This document shows positions 1 to 7,029 of a stretch of DNA of 13,662 nt, in pieces (within the stretch, counting starts at the first letter, position 1; each line of letters starts with the position of its first letter). Origin of the DNA: an uncultured Thiotrichaceae bacterium (GTDB lineage Bacteria; Pseudomonadota; Gammaproteobacteria; Thiotrichales; Thiotrichaceae). The DNA lies in contig CALHAO010000054.1 of assembly GCA_937931765.1 (NCBI GenBank), positions 1-13,662 on the forward strand. Direction: 5' to 3'. The translations under genes were made by a program, and so were the position numbers. The notes under the pieces were generated by a model. The model was not told the DNA's origin, made no database searches, and saw only the letters and a list, made by a program, of their open reading frames with translations.

Positions 1-171
1 GGGGCGGTTGTGCATATCAGTATTATCTCAGGGAAAATCTGGATTCAGTATGATGGAACTGAGGAAGGGGTTGCGACTGAACTGCTTGAAATGGGCGTAC
101 CGAAAGCGCATATTGTTTTGGGGTTCAGGCATCCTAGTGAGCGGCAGTATACGGGATTGGCGGTGGCTTGA
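1..171 (+). CDS. xisI: XisI-family protein, C-terminal part (5' end outside window)
   Basis: Frame 1 is open from the first base to a TGA at 169-171, giving 56 residues. The segment contains GKIWIQYDGTEEGVATELLE, then VPKAHIVLGF, and ends YTGLAVA. This matches what I remember of the C-terminus of the XisI family (fdxN-element excision controlling factor), including the near-invariant IWIQ.DGTE core and the terminal AVA. The founding member was named for a role in excision of a nitrogen-fixation element in heterocystous cyanobacteria. Most homologues lie in other genomes with no such element, and their function is unknown. The family is normally encoded just downstream of xisH; that partner would lie left of the window and cannot be seen. 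The gene converges on the hypothetical gene ending at 252. Family assignment is fairly sure; a working role in excision is not implied. Confidence 0.82.
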   Translation, partial: GAVVHISIISGKIWIQYDGTEEGVATELLEMGVPKAHIVLGFRHPSERQYTGLAVA

Positions 172-251
172 GCTGAGGGCCACTTAATCAGAACAATATT
201 CACAACACTTCAAAATATGCGCTTTTCAGTAAAATTTGAATATTTTCGGCA

Positions 252-632
252 TTATTTGACCTGCTGGCGCTTTTTACGAAGTTCCACAAATACCTTTTCG
301 CCATCCAGCATTTTTACTGCGCCAGCATCTATTTCTTGGACACGCTTTTCGGCTTCAGCAAACCATTGAGAATCAATATCCTCACACCCTCCGAAATCAT
401 ACTCATCAAATACAGACTCAACAACATCATAAGGCGGGCCATTCAAATCACGGGGGTCATTGCTCACATACTGTTCTTCGACCCGCTCTCCGGACTCATT
501 GATGTAAGAGCGTACATTGTTGCGAGGTTCGAGTGAGATGGCGGTAATGACACGTGTGCCAATATCTGTGCAGCGCCAGCGTCCTGTAGCGGTTCTGAAT
601 TCGAGTCCTATTTTGAAATCTGAATGCTTCAT
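252..632 (-). CDS. Conserved small hypothetical protein, 126 residues
   Basis: This is a soluble acidic-to-mixed protein with no signal peptide or membrane segment. It starts MKHSDFKIGLEFRTATGRWR and continues CTDIGTRVITAISLE. A central part holds NGPPYDVVESVFDEYDFGGC, and the C-terminus is Lys/Arg/Gln-rich and probably helical. The N-terminal block plus the PPY..VE.VFDEYD block recall a recurring unnamed bacterial family, but I cannot assign a function. The frame stays open upstream to an ATG at 732-734, which would overlap the upstream lipoprotein gene by 77 bases. I chose the ATG at 630-632 because it begins at the recognisable conserved block and leaves a 25-base gap after that gene. No strong Shine-Dalgarno sequence is visible, so the start is moderately sure. 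It is probably co-transcribed with the lipoprotein gene. Confidence 0.6.
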   Translation of the reverse strand: MKHSDFKIGLEFRTATGRWRCTDIGTRVITAISLEPRNNVRSYINESGERVEEQYVSNDPRDLNGPPYDVVESVFDEYDFGGCEDIDSQWFAEAEKRVQEIDAGAVKMLDGEKVFVELRKKRQQVK

Positions 633-657
633 GTTATCAAACCACTGCCTTAGGGCC

Positions 658-1209
658 TTAGGAGTTCGGCCACTTGTAGATCTTACCTTGCGTTCTAAAT
701 TTCCGGTGTGTTTTATCGCCTTGATTATTTTCACATTTCACATCATAAAAAATATCAAATATTTTGTTTTCAGGATTTAAAACATCATCAAATGGCAGTA
801 TACCACCCTTGAAACCAGTTGGAGGGTTACTAAGCGAATGACCAACCTGCCGAAAATAAACGGGCTCTTGAGGGAGCTTCCTGCGCTTGTCACCTTTTCC
901 TAAGGAAATGTCAACCCAAATACCAGCCATAAAATTTTCATCCTGAACCTCCCCATTAACAAATTTGGGCCTTGTTTGAATATCAACATCCGTCTGGTAG
1001 AACATTTTTGCCTTGCCAGCAGATAATGGCAAGTCTTCCATATCTACTGTGAAGTCTGACAGCCCTAGAGTCATTCCCGCACAATCAAACTTAATACGAC
1101 CGGAAAAGGACTCATAAACAGGATCTTTAACTTTAGATCTATCTACCGCTGGGGCAGAAACACAGGCGCATAACAACACAGAGGAGCCAATCATCAATAG
1201 TAATTTCAT
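658..1209 (-). CDS. Predicted lipoprotein of unknown function
   Basis: The protein starts MKLLLMIGSSVLLCACVSAP: a short charged start, a hydrophobic stretch, then a plausible lipobox (L-C-A-C) with the acylated Cys at about residue 16. The mature part of about 168 residues is polar and has two cysteines, one near the N-terminus (FDCAGM) and one near the C-terminus (VKCENN), which could pair in the periplasm. I recognise no domain. An in-frame ATG lies at 1270-1272, but it would place 21 residues before the signal peptide and would start inside the terminator hairpin, so the ATG at 1207-1209 is preferred. The gene begins about 50 bases after the atp operon terminator on the same strand and is followed after 25 bases by the small hypothetical gene. 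The mature protein probably sits in the inner leaflet of the outer membrane or on the inner membrane. Confidence 0.6.
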   Translation of the reverse strand: MKLLLMIGSSVLLCACVSAPAVDRSKVKDPVYESFSGRIKFDCAGMTLGLSDFTVDMEDLPLSAGKAKMFYQTDVDIQTRPKFVNGEVQDENFMAGIWVDISLGKGDKRRKLPQEPVYFRQVGHSLSNPPTGFKGGILPFDDVLNPENKIFDIFYDVKCENNQGDKTHRKFRTQGKIYKWPNS

Positions 1210-1257
1210 TAACGAACCATCAAAACCCAGAAAGCTTCGAGTGTAGTTCACCCCAAT

Positions 1258-1286
1258 AAAAAAGGCAGCCAAAGGCTGCCTTTTTT
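1258..1286 (-). terminator. Rho-independent terminator of the atp operon
   Basis: GGCAGCC (1264-1270) and GGCTGCC (1274-1280) form a perfect 7-bp GC-rich stem around an AAA loop, flanked by A6 (1258-1263) and T6 (1281-1286). Read leftward, the transcript ends in the stem followed by a U-tract, 24 bases past the atpC stop codon. The symmetry means it could also stop rightward transcription. It isolates the ATP synthase genes from the lipoprotein gene starting at 1209. Confidence 0.93.
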
Positions 1287-1309
1287 ATTCAAACATAACG
1301 CACCGCAAA

Positions 1310-1729
1310 TTACCGCGCTTTACTAATCCGCTGGAACATTTCAAACTGAGCTTTCGCCGCTTCCAATTCAATCTGAAGCTTCGCATAGTCCATGTCTTCC
1401 GGATCTTTCCCAGCCAGCGCATCCTCAGCACGTTGCCGTGCATCAGTTGCCGCCTGCTCATCCAGATCACCCGCACGAATCGCCGTATCAGACAACACAG
1501 TAATCATGTGCGGCTGAACTTCCAATACACCACCAGAAACGAACATAGACTCCATTCCTTCACTGGTTTTATACTTCAGCTCACCCGGACGCAACTGCGA
1601 AATCAACGGTGAGTGGCGTGGCAAAATACCGATATCACCCTCAATACCCGGAGCAATAACCTCTTCCACCGTGCCGGAGAATAATTCTTCCTCAGCACTT
1701 ACCACATCAAGATGTATAGTCATAGCCAT
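1310..1729 (-). CDS. atpC: F1Fo ATP synthase epsilon subunit
   Basis: This is the epsilon subunit of the central rotor stalk. It binds gamma and the c-ring, and its C-terminal helices can inhibit the enzyme. From the chosen start it has 139 residues, normal for the family. The N-terminal beta-sandwich opens MAMTIHLDVVSAEEELFSG and contains GIEGDIGILPRHSPL. From about residue 85 a charged, Ala-rich region forms the two C-terminal helices. The first ATG (1733-1735) lies only 3 bases after AGGAG (1739-1743). The ATG at 1727-1729 lies 9 bases after it and fits the family start, so it is preferred. It is the last gene of the operon, 35 bases after atpD, and is followed directly by the terminator. 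Confidence 0.95.
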   Translation of the reverse strand: MAMTIHLDVVSAEEELFSGTVEEVIAPGIEGDIGILPRHSPLISQLRPGELKYKTSEGMESMFVSGGVLEVQPHMITVLSDTAIRAGDLDEQAATDARQRAEDALAGKDPEDMDYAKLQIELEAAKAQFEMFQRISKAR

Positions 1730-1738
1730 AATCATGTT

Positions 1739-1743
1739 CTCCT
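1739..1743 (-). promoter_or_regulatory. Shine-Dalgarno of atpC that decides the start
   Basis: AGGAG on the minus strand is 3 bases before the first ATG and 9 bases before the second. The second spacing is workable and agrees with the usual N-terminus of epsilon subunits. Confidence 0.6.
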
Positions 1744-1764
1744 AAAGAGCTAAGTCATTACGAC

Positions 1765-3144
1765 TTATGATTTCTCGGCTTTCTCAATCGCTTCATCGAT
1801 TGAACCAACCATATAGAACGCTTGCTCAGGCAAGTGATCATATTCGCCAGCTAAAATCGCTTTAAAGCTTGAGATAGTGTCTTTCAGACTAACATACTTA
1901 CCTGGTGAACCCGTGAACACTTCCGCAACGTGGAATGGCTGAGACAAGAAACGCTGGATACGACGTGCGCGGCCAACAGCCTGCTTATCGTCTTCAGACA
2001 ACTCGTCCATACCCAGAATCGCGATAATATCCTGCAATTCCTTATAACGCTGCAATACACCCTGAACACCACGTGCCACGTTGTAATGCTCTTCACCGAT
2101 AATTAACGGATCAAGCTGGCGTGAAGTAGAGTCAAGTGGATCAACCGCAGGGTAAATACCCAGTTCCGCGATATTACGTGACAGTACCAGTGTTGCATCC
2201 AAGTGAGCAAACGTTGTTGCTGGCGATGGATCGGTCAAGTCATCCGCAGGTACATAAACCGCCTGGAACGAAGTGATCGAACCTTTCTTAGTTGATGTAA
2301 TACGTTCCTGCAATGCGCCCATTTCTTCTGCCAGTGTTGGCTGATAGCCTACCGCAGATGGCATACGACCCAGCAGTGCTGATACTTCCGTACCCGCCAA
2401 TGTATAACGATAGATGTTATCGATAAACAGCAGTACGTCACGACCTTCGTCACGGAAATATTCCGCCATCGTCAAACCAGTCAGTGCAACACGTAAACGG
2501 TTACCCGGTGGCTCATTCATCTGACCATATACTAATGCAACCTTATCGATTACGTTAGATTCAGTCATTTCATGGTAGAAATCGTTACCCTCACGAGTAC
2601 GCTCACCAACACCTGCGAACACCGACAAACCGGAGTGCTCTGATGCGATGTTGTTGATCAGCTCCATCAGCGTTACGGTTTTACCAACACCCGCACCACC
2701 AAACAGACCGATTTTACCACCCTTAGAAATAGGCATGATCAAATCAACTACCTTGATACCTGTTTCCAGGATCTCAATCGTTGATGATTGCTCTTCATAG
2801 GAAGGCGCAGGACGGTGAATCGGCCATTTTACTTCAGCCGGTACATCACCTTTCATGTCGATCGGGTTACCCAGAACGTCCATGATGCGACCCAATGTGC
2901 CGGTTCCGACCGGAACGGAGATTGGTGCGCCGGTATTCTCGACACCCATACCACGTTTCAGTCCTTCCGATGCACCCATTGCAATCGTACGAACGACACC
3001 ATCACCCATTTGCGACTGAACTTCCAACGTTAAACCGTCGTGATCAGCAACAATGAGCGCATCGTATACTTTCGGCACAGCATTGCGCGGGAATTCCACG
3101 TCAACAACAGCTCCGATTATCTCAATGACTTTACCACCACTCAT
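1765..3144 (-). CDS. atpD: F1Fo ATP synthase beta subunit (catalytic)
   Basis: The beta subunit carries the three catalytic nucleotide sites of F1. At 459 residues it is full length. Visible motifs are the Walker A loop GGAGVGKT (about 149-156), the catalytic Glu in GVGERTREG (about 178-186, Glu181), the Walker B strand DVLLFIDN (about 236-243), and the family signature PAVDPLDSTS. A DELS-type acidic motif (DELSEDD) near residue 380 in the C-terminal domain is where gamma and epsilon make contact. The start ATG is preceded by AAGAGG with suitable spacing. The gene lies 49 bases after atpG. Nothing suggests damage; the sequence reads as a standard proteobacterial beta subunit. Confidence 0.98.
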   Translation of the reverse strand: MSGGKVIEIIGAVVDVEFPRNAVPKVYDALIVADHDGLTLEVQSQMGDGVVRTIAMGASEGLKRGMGVENTGAPISVPVGTGTLGRIMDVLGNPIDMKGDVPAEVKWPIHRPAPSYEEQSSTIEILETGIKVVDLIMPISKGGKIGLFGGAGVGKTVTLMELINNIASEHSGLSVFAGVGERTREGNDFYHEMTESNVIDKVALVYGQMNEPPGNRLRVALTGLTMAEYFRDEGRDVLLFIDNIYRYTLAGTEVSALLGRMPSAVGYQPTLAEEMGALQERITSTKKGSITSFQAVYVPADDLTDPSPATTFAHLDATLVLSRNIAELGIYPAVDPLDSTSRQLDPLIIGEEHYNVARGVQGVLQRYKELQDIIAILGMDELSEDDKQAVGRARRIQRFLSQPFHVAEVFTGSPGKYVSLKDTISSFKAILAGEYDHLPEQAFYMVGSIDEAIEKAEKS

Positions 3145-3193
3145 TGATAGTACCTCTTAAAATTTGAATTCCAAACAGTTCTGGCTACCATAA

Positions 3194-4051
3194 TCATACA
3201 GCCGCCGCACCGCCAACGATCTCGGAGATTTCCTGCGTGATTGCCGCCTGACGTACCTTGTTGTAAACCAGTTGCAGATCGTCGATGAGATTACCGGCAT
3301 TATCCGATGCACTCTTCATCGCCACCATCCGCGCAGACATTTCACAGCCAACGTTCTCAACAGCCGCCTGATAAATCAGCGACTCGATATAACGTTGCAT
3401 CAGAGCATCAATCACTTCTTTGGATTCTGGTTCATACAGATAATCCCAGTGGTGTTTGATCTCCTCCTCGTCGGACGCAACAATCGGAATCAATTGTTGT
3501 ACGCGAGGTGTCTGTGTCAGACTGCTAATAAACTGATTTTCAACCAGAAACAAACGGTCGATACGGCCTTCTTCATAGGCATCAAGCATGACCTTGATAG
3601 TACCCACCATATCGCTCAATTCAGGCTTATCACCCATACCGGTTTTTTCTGCCACTAGGCCGTAACGACGAAAGGCTGAGGCTGCTTTACCACCAAATAC
3701 GGCGATATCCACTTCCACATCTTTTTCACGCCATTCCGCCATGCTCTTCAAAGCTGCTTTAAACAGGTTAGTGTTCAAGCCACCACAAAGACCACGGTCT
3801 GTCGACACAATGATATAACCGACACGCTTAACATCCTCACGCTCCTGCGTGTAGGGATGTTGATACTCCAGATGACCATTAGCTACGTGACTCACTACCT
3901 GCTGCATTTTAGTTGCATAAGGTCGTGACGCTGCCATGCGTTCTTTGGCACGACGCATCTTCGATGCGGCGACCATTTCCATCGCTTTGGTAATCTTTCG
4001 GGTGTTTTTTACACTCCCGATCTGCGTTTTGATTTCCTTAGTACTTGCCAT
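3194..4051 (-). CDS. atpG: F1Fo ATP synthase gamma subunit
   Basis: Gamma is the central shaft that turns inside the alpha3beta3 head. The protein has 285 residues, the usual length. The N-terminal helix reads KEIKTQIGSVKNTRKITKAM followed by EMVAASKMRRA, and the C-terminal helix ends RQAAITQEISEIVGGAAAV; both are the coiled-coil parts that insert into F1. The middle Rossmann-like domain carries STDRGLCGGLNTN. The ATG is 14 bases after the atpA stop, and its Shine-Dalgarno AAAGGAG overlaps that stop codon, so translation is probably coupled to atpA. Confidence 0.98.
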   Translation of the reverse strand: MASTKEIKTQIGSVKNTRKITKAMEMVAASKMRRAKERMAASRPYATKMQQVVSHVANGHLEYQHPYTQEREDVKRVGYIIVSTDRGLCGGLNTNLFKAALKSMAEWREKDVEVDIAVFGGKAASAFRRYGLVAEKTGMGDKPELSDMVGTIKVMLDAYEEGRIDRLFLVENQFISSLTQTPRVQQLIPIVASDEEEIKHHWDYLYEPESKEVIDALMQRYIESLIYQAAVENVGCEMSARMVAMKSASDNAGNLIDDLQLVYNKVRQAAITQEISEIVGGAAAV

Positions 4052-4065
4052 TGGAGCTTACTCCT

Positions 4066-5607
4066 TTACCAAGTATTTTTGGACTTGAAATCTTCCAGTG
4101 CAGAACGCATTGAATCAGCAACGTCGTTATCGAAGCCACCACTCTCATTCATGCTATCCAGCAAATCAGACTTTTCAGAACGCAGATAACTCAGCATAGC
4201 TGCTTCGAAATCAACAACCTTGTTAGCGTCAACGTCATCCAGGAAACCTTCGTTCGCTGCGAACAACGAGAAAGCAATCTCAGCTGTATTCATTGGCGAG
4301 TACTGAGGCTGTTTCATCAGTTCAGTAACACGCTGACCACGCTCAAGCTGCTTACGTGTTGCTTCATCAAGGTCAGATGCGAACTGCGAAAACGCCGCCA
4401 ATTCACGGTACTGAGCCAAATCAAGACGAACACCACCACCCAGCTTCTTAACGATCTTAGTCTGTGCAGCACCACCAACACGTGATACGGACAAACCAGC
4501 GTTAATCGCAGGACGGATACCAGCATTAAACAAGTCAGTTTCCAGGAAGATCTGACCATCGGTAATCGAGATTACGTTGGTCGGTACGAATGCAGATACG
4601 TCACCTTCCTGAGTCTCGATGATCGGCAGTGCGGTCAAAGAACCGGTCTTGCCTTTCACTTTACCGTTAGTCACACGCTCAACATAATCCGCAGTTACAC
4701 GGGAAGAACGTTCCAGCAAACGGGAATGCAGATAGAAAACATCACCAGGATAGGCTTCACGACCCGGAGGACGACGCAGCAACAGCGATACCTGACGGTA
4801 AGCCCATGCCTGTTTAGTCAGATCGTCATATACGATCAGAGCGTCTTCACCGTTATCGCGGAAATACTCGCCCATTGCGCAACCGGCATAAGGTGCCAGG
4901 AACTGCATGGAAGCCGGATCAGATGCATTAGCCGCTACAACAATTGTGTATTCCATTGCGCCATGCTCTTCAAGCTTACGCACAACGCCCGCTACAGAGG
5001 AAGCCTTCTGGCCTACTGCAACGTAGATACACTTAACGTTTTTGCCTTTCTGATTCAGAATGGCATCAATCGCTACTGCTGTTTTACCTGTTTGACGGTC
5101 ACCAATGATCAGCTCACGCTGACCACGACCAACAGGAACCATCGCATCCAATGCTTTAGTACCTGTTTCCATCGGCTGGTTAACCGGCTCACGGTCGATT
5201 ACACCAGGAGCAATCTGCTCAACAGGTGCAAGCAATTTAGATTCGATCGCGCCTTTACCATCAATAGGCAAACCTAGCGTGTCAACAACACGACCAAGTA
5301 ATTCTTCGCCTACTGGTACTTCAAGAATACGACCGGTACATTTTGCGGTGTCGCCCTCAGTGATTGTTTTATAATCACCCAGAACAACCGCACCGACAGA
5401 GTCACGCTCAAGATTCAGAGCCAGACCGTAGATCCCGTTGGAGAATTCAATCATCTCCCCGGACATGACATCGCCAAGTCCGTGGATACGAACGATACCA
5501 TCCGTTACGGAAACAACAGTACCCTCTGTACGTGCCTCAGTGCCGGTTTCGAAGCTATCAATCCGCTTCTTAATCAGATCACTGATTTCAGTTGGGTTAA
5601 GTTGCAT
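4066..5607 (-). CDS. atpA: F1Fo ATP synthase alpha subunit
   Basis: Alpha alternates with beta in the F1 head and holds non-catalytic nucleotide sites. It has 513 residues, the same as typical gammaproteobacterial proteins. The N-terminal helix MQLNPTEISDLIKKRI binds delta. The P-loop is GDRQTGKT (about 169-176), LLLRRPPGREAYPGD follows (about 275-289), and GLSVSRVGGAAQ (about 371-382) contains the arginine finger Arg376 that reaches into the neighbouring catalytic site. It starts 17 bases after atpH with GAGGAA upstream. All residues expected for function are present. Confidence 0.98.
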   Translation of the reverse strand: MQLNPTEISDLIKKRIDSFETGTEARTEGTVVSVTDGIVRIHGLGDVMSGEMIEFSNGIYGLALNLERDSVGAVVLGDYKTITEGDTAKCTGRILEVPVGEELLGRVVDTLGLPIDGKGAIESKLLAPVEQIAPGVIDREPVNQPMETGTKALDAMVPVGRGQRELIIGDRQTGKTAVAIDAILNQKGKNVKCIYVAVGQKASSVAGVVRKLEEHGAMEYTIVVAANASDPASMQFLAPYAGCAMGEYFRDNGEDALIVYDDLTKQAWAYRQVSLLLRRPPGREAYPGDVFYLHSRLLERSSRVTADYVERVTNGKVKGKTGSLTALPIIETQEGDVSAFVPTNVISITDGQIFLETDLFNAGIRPAINAGLSVSRVGGAAQTKIVKKLGGGVRLDLAQYRELAAFSQFASDLDEATRKQLERGQRVTELMKQPQYSPMNTAEIAFSLFAANEGFLDDVDANKVVDFEAAMLSYLRSEKSDLLDSMNESGGFDNDVADSMRSALEDFKSKNTW

Positions 5608-5624
5608 GTGTACTAATTCCTCAA

Positions 5625-6161
5625 TTATCGATTCATCGAAGTCATCATCGCTTTCAGACGACTTTGAATCGAACCATCAATCACCAGATCTCCGGCGCGG
5701 ATCACCGCACCCCCCATCAAGGACGGGTCTATGCTGGTAACGAGTTTAACTTCACGTCCCAAACGCTTCTGAAGCGCAGCAGCAATTTTAGCTTGCTGTT
5801 TATCGCTCATTTCCATCGCTGAGATCACTTGTGCTTCGACAGCCCCTTCGGCTTCCGCCTTCATGTCCTCAAAAATCAAGGCAATCTCGGGTATCAAAAC
5901 AAAACGATCATTTTCACCAAGCGTCATTAATAAGTTACGGCCACCTTTCGATAAACCTTTACCTACTACATCAGAAAAAATTTCTGACTTTTCCGCTTTG
6001 CTAATGCGTGGATGAGCCAACAAAGTTGCTGAGTCTTCTGAGGCGACGACCGCTGACATGGCAGCCAGCTGATCCGACCACTCCTGAAGAGCGTCAGACT
6101 CCTGTGCCATCTCAAAAACAGCTTTTGCGTATGGACGTGCAGCGGTTGTCAATTCAGACAT
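5625..6161 (-). CDS. atpH: F1Fo ATP synthase delta subunit
   Basis: Delta is the cap of the peripheral stalk, joining the b-dimer to the top of F1. It has 178 residues, normal length. The N-terminal domain starts MSELTTAARPYAKAVFEMAQ, the classic A.PYA.A.F motif. The helical bundle holds the HPRISKAEKS segment, and the C-terminal part has DPSLMGGAVIRAGDLVIDGS, the family signature. The ATG is 10 bases after the atpF stop, with AGGTGA upstream overlapping that stop region. Confidence 0.97.
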   Translation of the reverse strand: MSELTTAARPYAKAVFEMAQESDALQEWSDQLAAMSAVVASEDSATLLAHPRISKAEKSEIFSDVVGKGLSKGGRNLLMTLGENDRFVLIPEIALIFEDMKAEAEGAVEAQVISAMEMSDKQQAKIAAALQKRLGREVKLVTSIDPSLMGGAVIRAGDLVIDGSIQSRLKAMMTSMNR

Positions 6162-6171
6162 GATTGTTCAC

Positions 6172-6642
6172 CTAGATTTGTGAGGCCAGTTCATCCAATG
6201 CTTTGGCGTGAGCCTTTGCATCGATTTCCTTGCCTAGGATCTTCTCGGCGCCAGTCACAGCCAGTGATGCAACCTGAGAACGCAGACCTTCACGAGCACG
6301 AGTAACCTCTTGCTCAATCTCCGCTTGCGCTGCCGTAGTGACACGACCCGCTTCTTCAGTTGCAGTACCTTTGGCTTCTTCAACAATCTCACTGGCACGT
6401 TTTTGTGCCTGAGCGATTATTTCAGCCGACTCTGTTTTGGCCTTCTTTAATTCATCAATGGCTGCCTGTTTCGCCAATTCTTCATTCTGCAAGCCTTGTT
6501 CGGCAGCAGCCAAGCCATCAGCAATACGCTTCTGACGTGCCTGCATAGCAGTAAGAATAGGTTCCCACATGACACCTTTGATAAACCAGACCAATACCGT
6601 GAAAACAATCATCTGACCGATCAATGTAGCTGTAATATTCAC
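6172..6642 (-). CDS. atpF: F1Fo ATP synthase b subunit
   Basis: Subunit b forms the dimeric peripheral stalk. It has 156 residues, the same as the E. coli protein. An N-terminal membrane helix (about residues 5-27, ATLIGQMIVFTVLVWFIKGV) is followed by a long charged, Ala/Glu/Lys-rich helix from about residue 32 to the end, as expected for the right-handed coiled coil. The start codon is GTG (6640-6642), 5 bases after a perfect AGGAGG. There is no alternative ATG that would keep the membrane helix intact. It lies 39 bases after atpE. Confidence 0.97.
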   Translation of the reverse strand: MNITATLIGQMIVFTVLVWFIKGVMWEPILTAMQARQKRIADGLAAAEQGLQNEELAKQAAIDELKKAKTESAEIIAQAQKRASEIVEEAKGTATEEAGRVTTAAQAEIEQEVTRAREGLRSQVASLAVTGAEKILGKEIDAKAHAKALDELASQI

Positions 6643-6647
6643 ACTAA

Positions 6648-6653
6648 CCTCCT
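6648..6653 (-). promoter_or_regulatory. Consensus Shine-Dalgarno setting the GTG start of atpF
   Basis: AGGAGG on the minus strand lies 5 bases before GTG at 6640-6642. This is the strongest ribosome binding site I noticed in the operon and it supports the non-ATG start. Confidence 0.8.
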
Positions 6654-6681
6654 GTTAAAAGAGCAATAAAGGATAGGTTAA

Positions 6682-6969
6682 TTACTGAGCACCAATAGTT
6701 GCCAGTGCGCCGCTGATGAACGGATTAGCAAAGATAAACCAGAAAGAAATACCCAGTGCGATCATCGGGAATGCTTCCATCAAACCACCAGTAAACAACA
6801 TCTGGCCAGTCAGCTGAGCACGTACTTCAGGTTGACGTGCGATACCTTCGATGAACTTAGAACAGATTAAACCCCAACCCAATGCCGAACCAAACGCCGC
6901 CGCAGCGAGAATGATACCCACTACAATCGCAGTGTTGGAATAGATCATTGCAATGCTATTTGCATCCAT
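6682..6969 (-). CDS. atpE: F1Fo ATP synthase c subunit (proteolipid)
   Basis: Subunit c forms the rotating membrane ring that carries protons. It has 95 residues, slightly longer than the 79 of E. coli. Helix 1 (about 11-35) contains the small-residue run AAAAFGSALGWG. The polar loop is ARQPEVRAQL (about 44-53, with the conserved R-Q-P), and helix 2 (about 57-83) contains GGLMEAFPMIALG. The ion-binding carboxylate is Glu65, where E. coli has Asp61. The residue after it is Ala rather than Ser/Thr and helix 1 lacks the Gln ligand of sodium rings, so proton coupling is inferred. It has an AGGAG site 7 bases before ATG and a U-rich leader. Confidence 0.97.
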   Translation of the reverse strand: MDANSIAMIYSNTAIVVGIILAAAAFGSALGWGLICSKFIEGIARQPEVRAQLTGQMLFTGGLMEAFPMIALGISFWFIFANPFISGALATIGAQ

Positions 6970-6980
6970 TGTGAAACTCC

Positions 6981-7020
6981 TAAAGATTAAAAATCAAACA
7001 AACTATAAAAAACTATTATT
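6981..7020 (-). promoter_or_regulatory. U-rich leader upstream of atpE
   Basis: In the atpB-atpE spacer the mRNA strand is very U-rich, with runs such as GUUUUUU and GAUUUUUAAU, just before the AGGAG site of atpE. In E. coli the atpE initiation region contains a U-rich translational enhancer that raises synthesis of the multicopy c subunit. A similar role is inferred from position and composition only. Confidence 0.4.
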
Positions 7021-7029
7021 ACCTTGTGA

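Noticed and set aside
633..734. Upstream extension of the 252-632 gene to an ATG at 732-734
   Set aside because: It would overlap the lipoprotein gene by 77 bases, and the added 34 residues lie ahead of the recognisable conserved start; the open frame is likely a shadow of the lipoprotein 3' end.
517..780. Rightward open frame of 87 codons
   Set aside because: It lies antisense to the two small leftward genes, has no ribosome binding site and no recognisable protein pattern.
3272..3658. Rightward open frame of 128 codons inside atpG
   Set aside because: It is antisense to a conserved gene and its product resembles nothing; no start signals.
4726..5277. Rightward open frame of 183 codons inside atpA
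   Set aside because: It is antisense to a highly conserved gene; its Cys/Arg/Thr-rich composition is typical of a reverse-strand shadow.
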